Source: JAAYCB01 sp012744395
GTDB taxonomy: Bacteria; Planctomycetota; Planctomycetia; Pirellulales; Thermoguttaceae
Length of the DNA: 6,789 bases
NCBI GenBank assembly: GCA_028703175.1
Contig: JAQVNJ010000193.1
Span: 1 to 6,789 of the forward strand
Direction: 5' to 3'
Shown in pieces: positions 6,634 through 6,789 of this stretch. The notes under the pieces are model-generated. The model had not been told where the DNA came from and ran no database searches. It was given only the letters and a program-made list of their open reading frames with translations. Within the stretch, counting starts at the first letter, position 1. Each line of letters starts with the position of its first letter. Position numbers and translations under genes: made by a program.

Positions 6634-6656
6634 GGCCGCTGCCCTCGGGCACGGCC
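6634..6656 (+). ncRNA. Stem-loop in the predicted sigma54 transcript
   Basis: GGCCG pairs with CGGCC and, inside it, TGCC pairs with GGCA around a CTCG loop, with one bulged C. That is nine base pairs in 23 nt. It begins about 20 nt after the predicted sigma54 start. No U-tract follows, so it is not a simple terminator. It could be part of a structured leader or small RNA. The pairing is clear, an RNA gene is not established. Confidence 0.3.
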
Positions 6657-6668
6657 ATGCGGACCGCC

Positions 6669-6688
6669 GGGGCGCGTGGGGGCGCCCC
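6669..6688 (+). other. Seven-bp GC-only hairpin
   Basis: GGGGCGC (6669-6675) pairs perfectly with GCGCCCC (6682-6688) around a GTGGGG loop. A perfect 12-bp palindrome GGGGGCGCCCCC (6678-6689) overlaps it. It stands 13 nt after the stem-loop at 6634-6656 and before the extended -10 promoter. There is no run of T downstream, so intrinsic termination is doubtful. Confidence 0.35.
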
Positions 6689-6716
6689 CCGTGGATGGTT
6701 ACGTTCTTCGTGAAAC

Positions 6717-6725
6717 TGCTAGAAT
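6717..6725 (+). promoter_or_regulatory. Candidate extended -10 promoter for a gene beyond the window
   Basis: TGCTAGAAT is TG, one base, then TAGAAT (five of six to TATAAT), the same architecture as the candidate at 4618-4626. The hexamer 17 bp upstream (GGTTAC) is a weak -35. Transcription would start near 6732 and enter a GC-rich leader that folds into competing hairpins. An open frame from ATG 6724 runs to the window end (22 codons) but has no Shine-Dalgarno, and its ATG overlaps the -10, so I do not call it. Confidence 0.35.
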
Positions 6726-6789
6726 GGAAGAGGAGAGGTCGGCGGCGGCAACGGCCGCTCGCCCGGTGCGAGTCCCCGAGCGGGAAAAG

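Larger units (their letters stand above)
6263..6789. other. 527-bp region without a convincing gene, rich in signals
   Basis: No + strand frame here looks coding. On the minus strand a 64-codon frame (6464-6658) has protein-like composition with a CNWC motif but no Shine-Dalgarno and a GC3 of roughly two thirds, lower than the flanking genes. I do not call it. Composition shifts from very GC-rich (6263-6420) to moderate (6420-6620) and back to GC-rich. The stretch contains the G-quadruplex motif, palindromes, promoter candidates and stem-loops listed separately. A perfect 12-bp palindrome GCCCGATCGGGC lies at 6334-6345. No hairpin plus U-tract terminator was found after the ATPase gene. Confidence 0.7.

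Noticed and set aside
6294..6713. A 139-codon + strand open frame after the ATPase gene
   Set aside because: It runs through the G-quadruplex motif, palindromes and promoter elements, has no Shine-Dalgarno, and no recognisable protein pattern.
6755..6789. tRNA or cobalamin riboswitch at the window end
   Set aside because: TGCGAGT resembles a T-loop, but its flanking bases do not form a five-pair stem and no anticodon arm is found. For cobalamin, the GGGAA that should precede GGTG is absent and the window ends before other core boxes could be seen.
1..6789. CRISPR arrays, insertion sequences, rRNA or tRNA genes
   Set aside because: No spaced direct repeats, transposase motifs, terminal inverted repeats or cloverleaf patterns were seen on either strand.

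Overview
The window suggests a high-GC bacterium, most likely a planctomycete (Planctomycetota, Pirellulales-like). This is an inference from three things: the style of the argininosuccinate lyase (QTFCTGSSIMPQKVNPDVLELIRGK), the linker and Fis-type C-terminus of the sigma54 activator, and a PulE-like ATPase with a TLHAP His box. No marker gene in the window proves the taxonomy. All confident genes are on the + strand. Coding regions show the strong GC3 bias that also produces many long shadow ORFs on the other strand.

Layout. (1) 1-1113: the 3' three quarters of argH, the last enzyme of arginine biosynthesis, cut by the window start. (2) 1161-3449: a large exported HEAT-repeat protein carrying a degenerate response-regulator-like domain. 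(3) 3446-4504: a stand-alone sigma54 activator (AAA+ and Fis helix-turn-helix, no sensory domain) that overlaps the previous gene by ATGA. (4) 4505-4670: a 166-bp gap with a candidate extended -10 promoter and a Shine-Dalgarno. (5) 4671-5027: a STAS-domain anti-anti-sigma-like protein. (6) 5024-6262: a short GspE/PilB-family ATPase, again overlapping by ATGA and without the usual N-terminal N1 domain. (7) 6263-6789: a 527-bp region with no convincing gene but dense in signals. These are a G-quadruplex motif on the minus strand, a 13-bp operator-like palindrome, a near-consensus sigma54 -24/-12 promoter, GC-rich stem-loops, and an extended -10 promoter reading off the window end.

How the parts may work together. 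HEAT protein plus sigma54 activator form one translationally coupled pair, and STAS plus ATPase form another. Together they resemble a regulatory cassette for a secretion, pilus or other envelope machine, with a phosphorylatable STAS switch next to the motor ATPase. The best candidate for something new is the sigma54 circuit: an activator gene, a near-perfect -24/-12 element about 2 kb downstream (6588-6604), and a dyad about 183 bp before its predicted start site, where bacterial enhancer-binding proteins usually bind. What that promoter transcribes is not clear: it is either a structured RNA or leader (stem-loops at 6634-6688), or a gene beyond the window.
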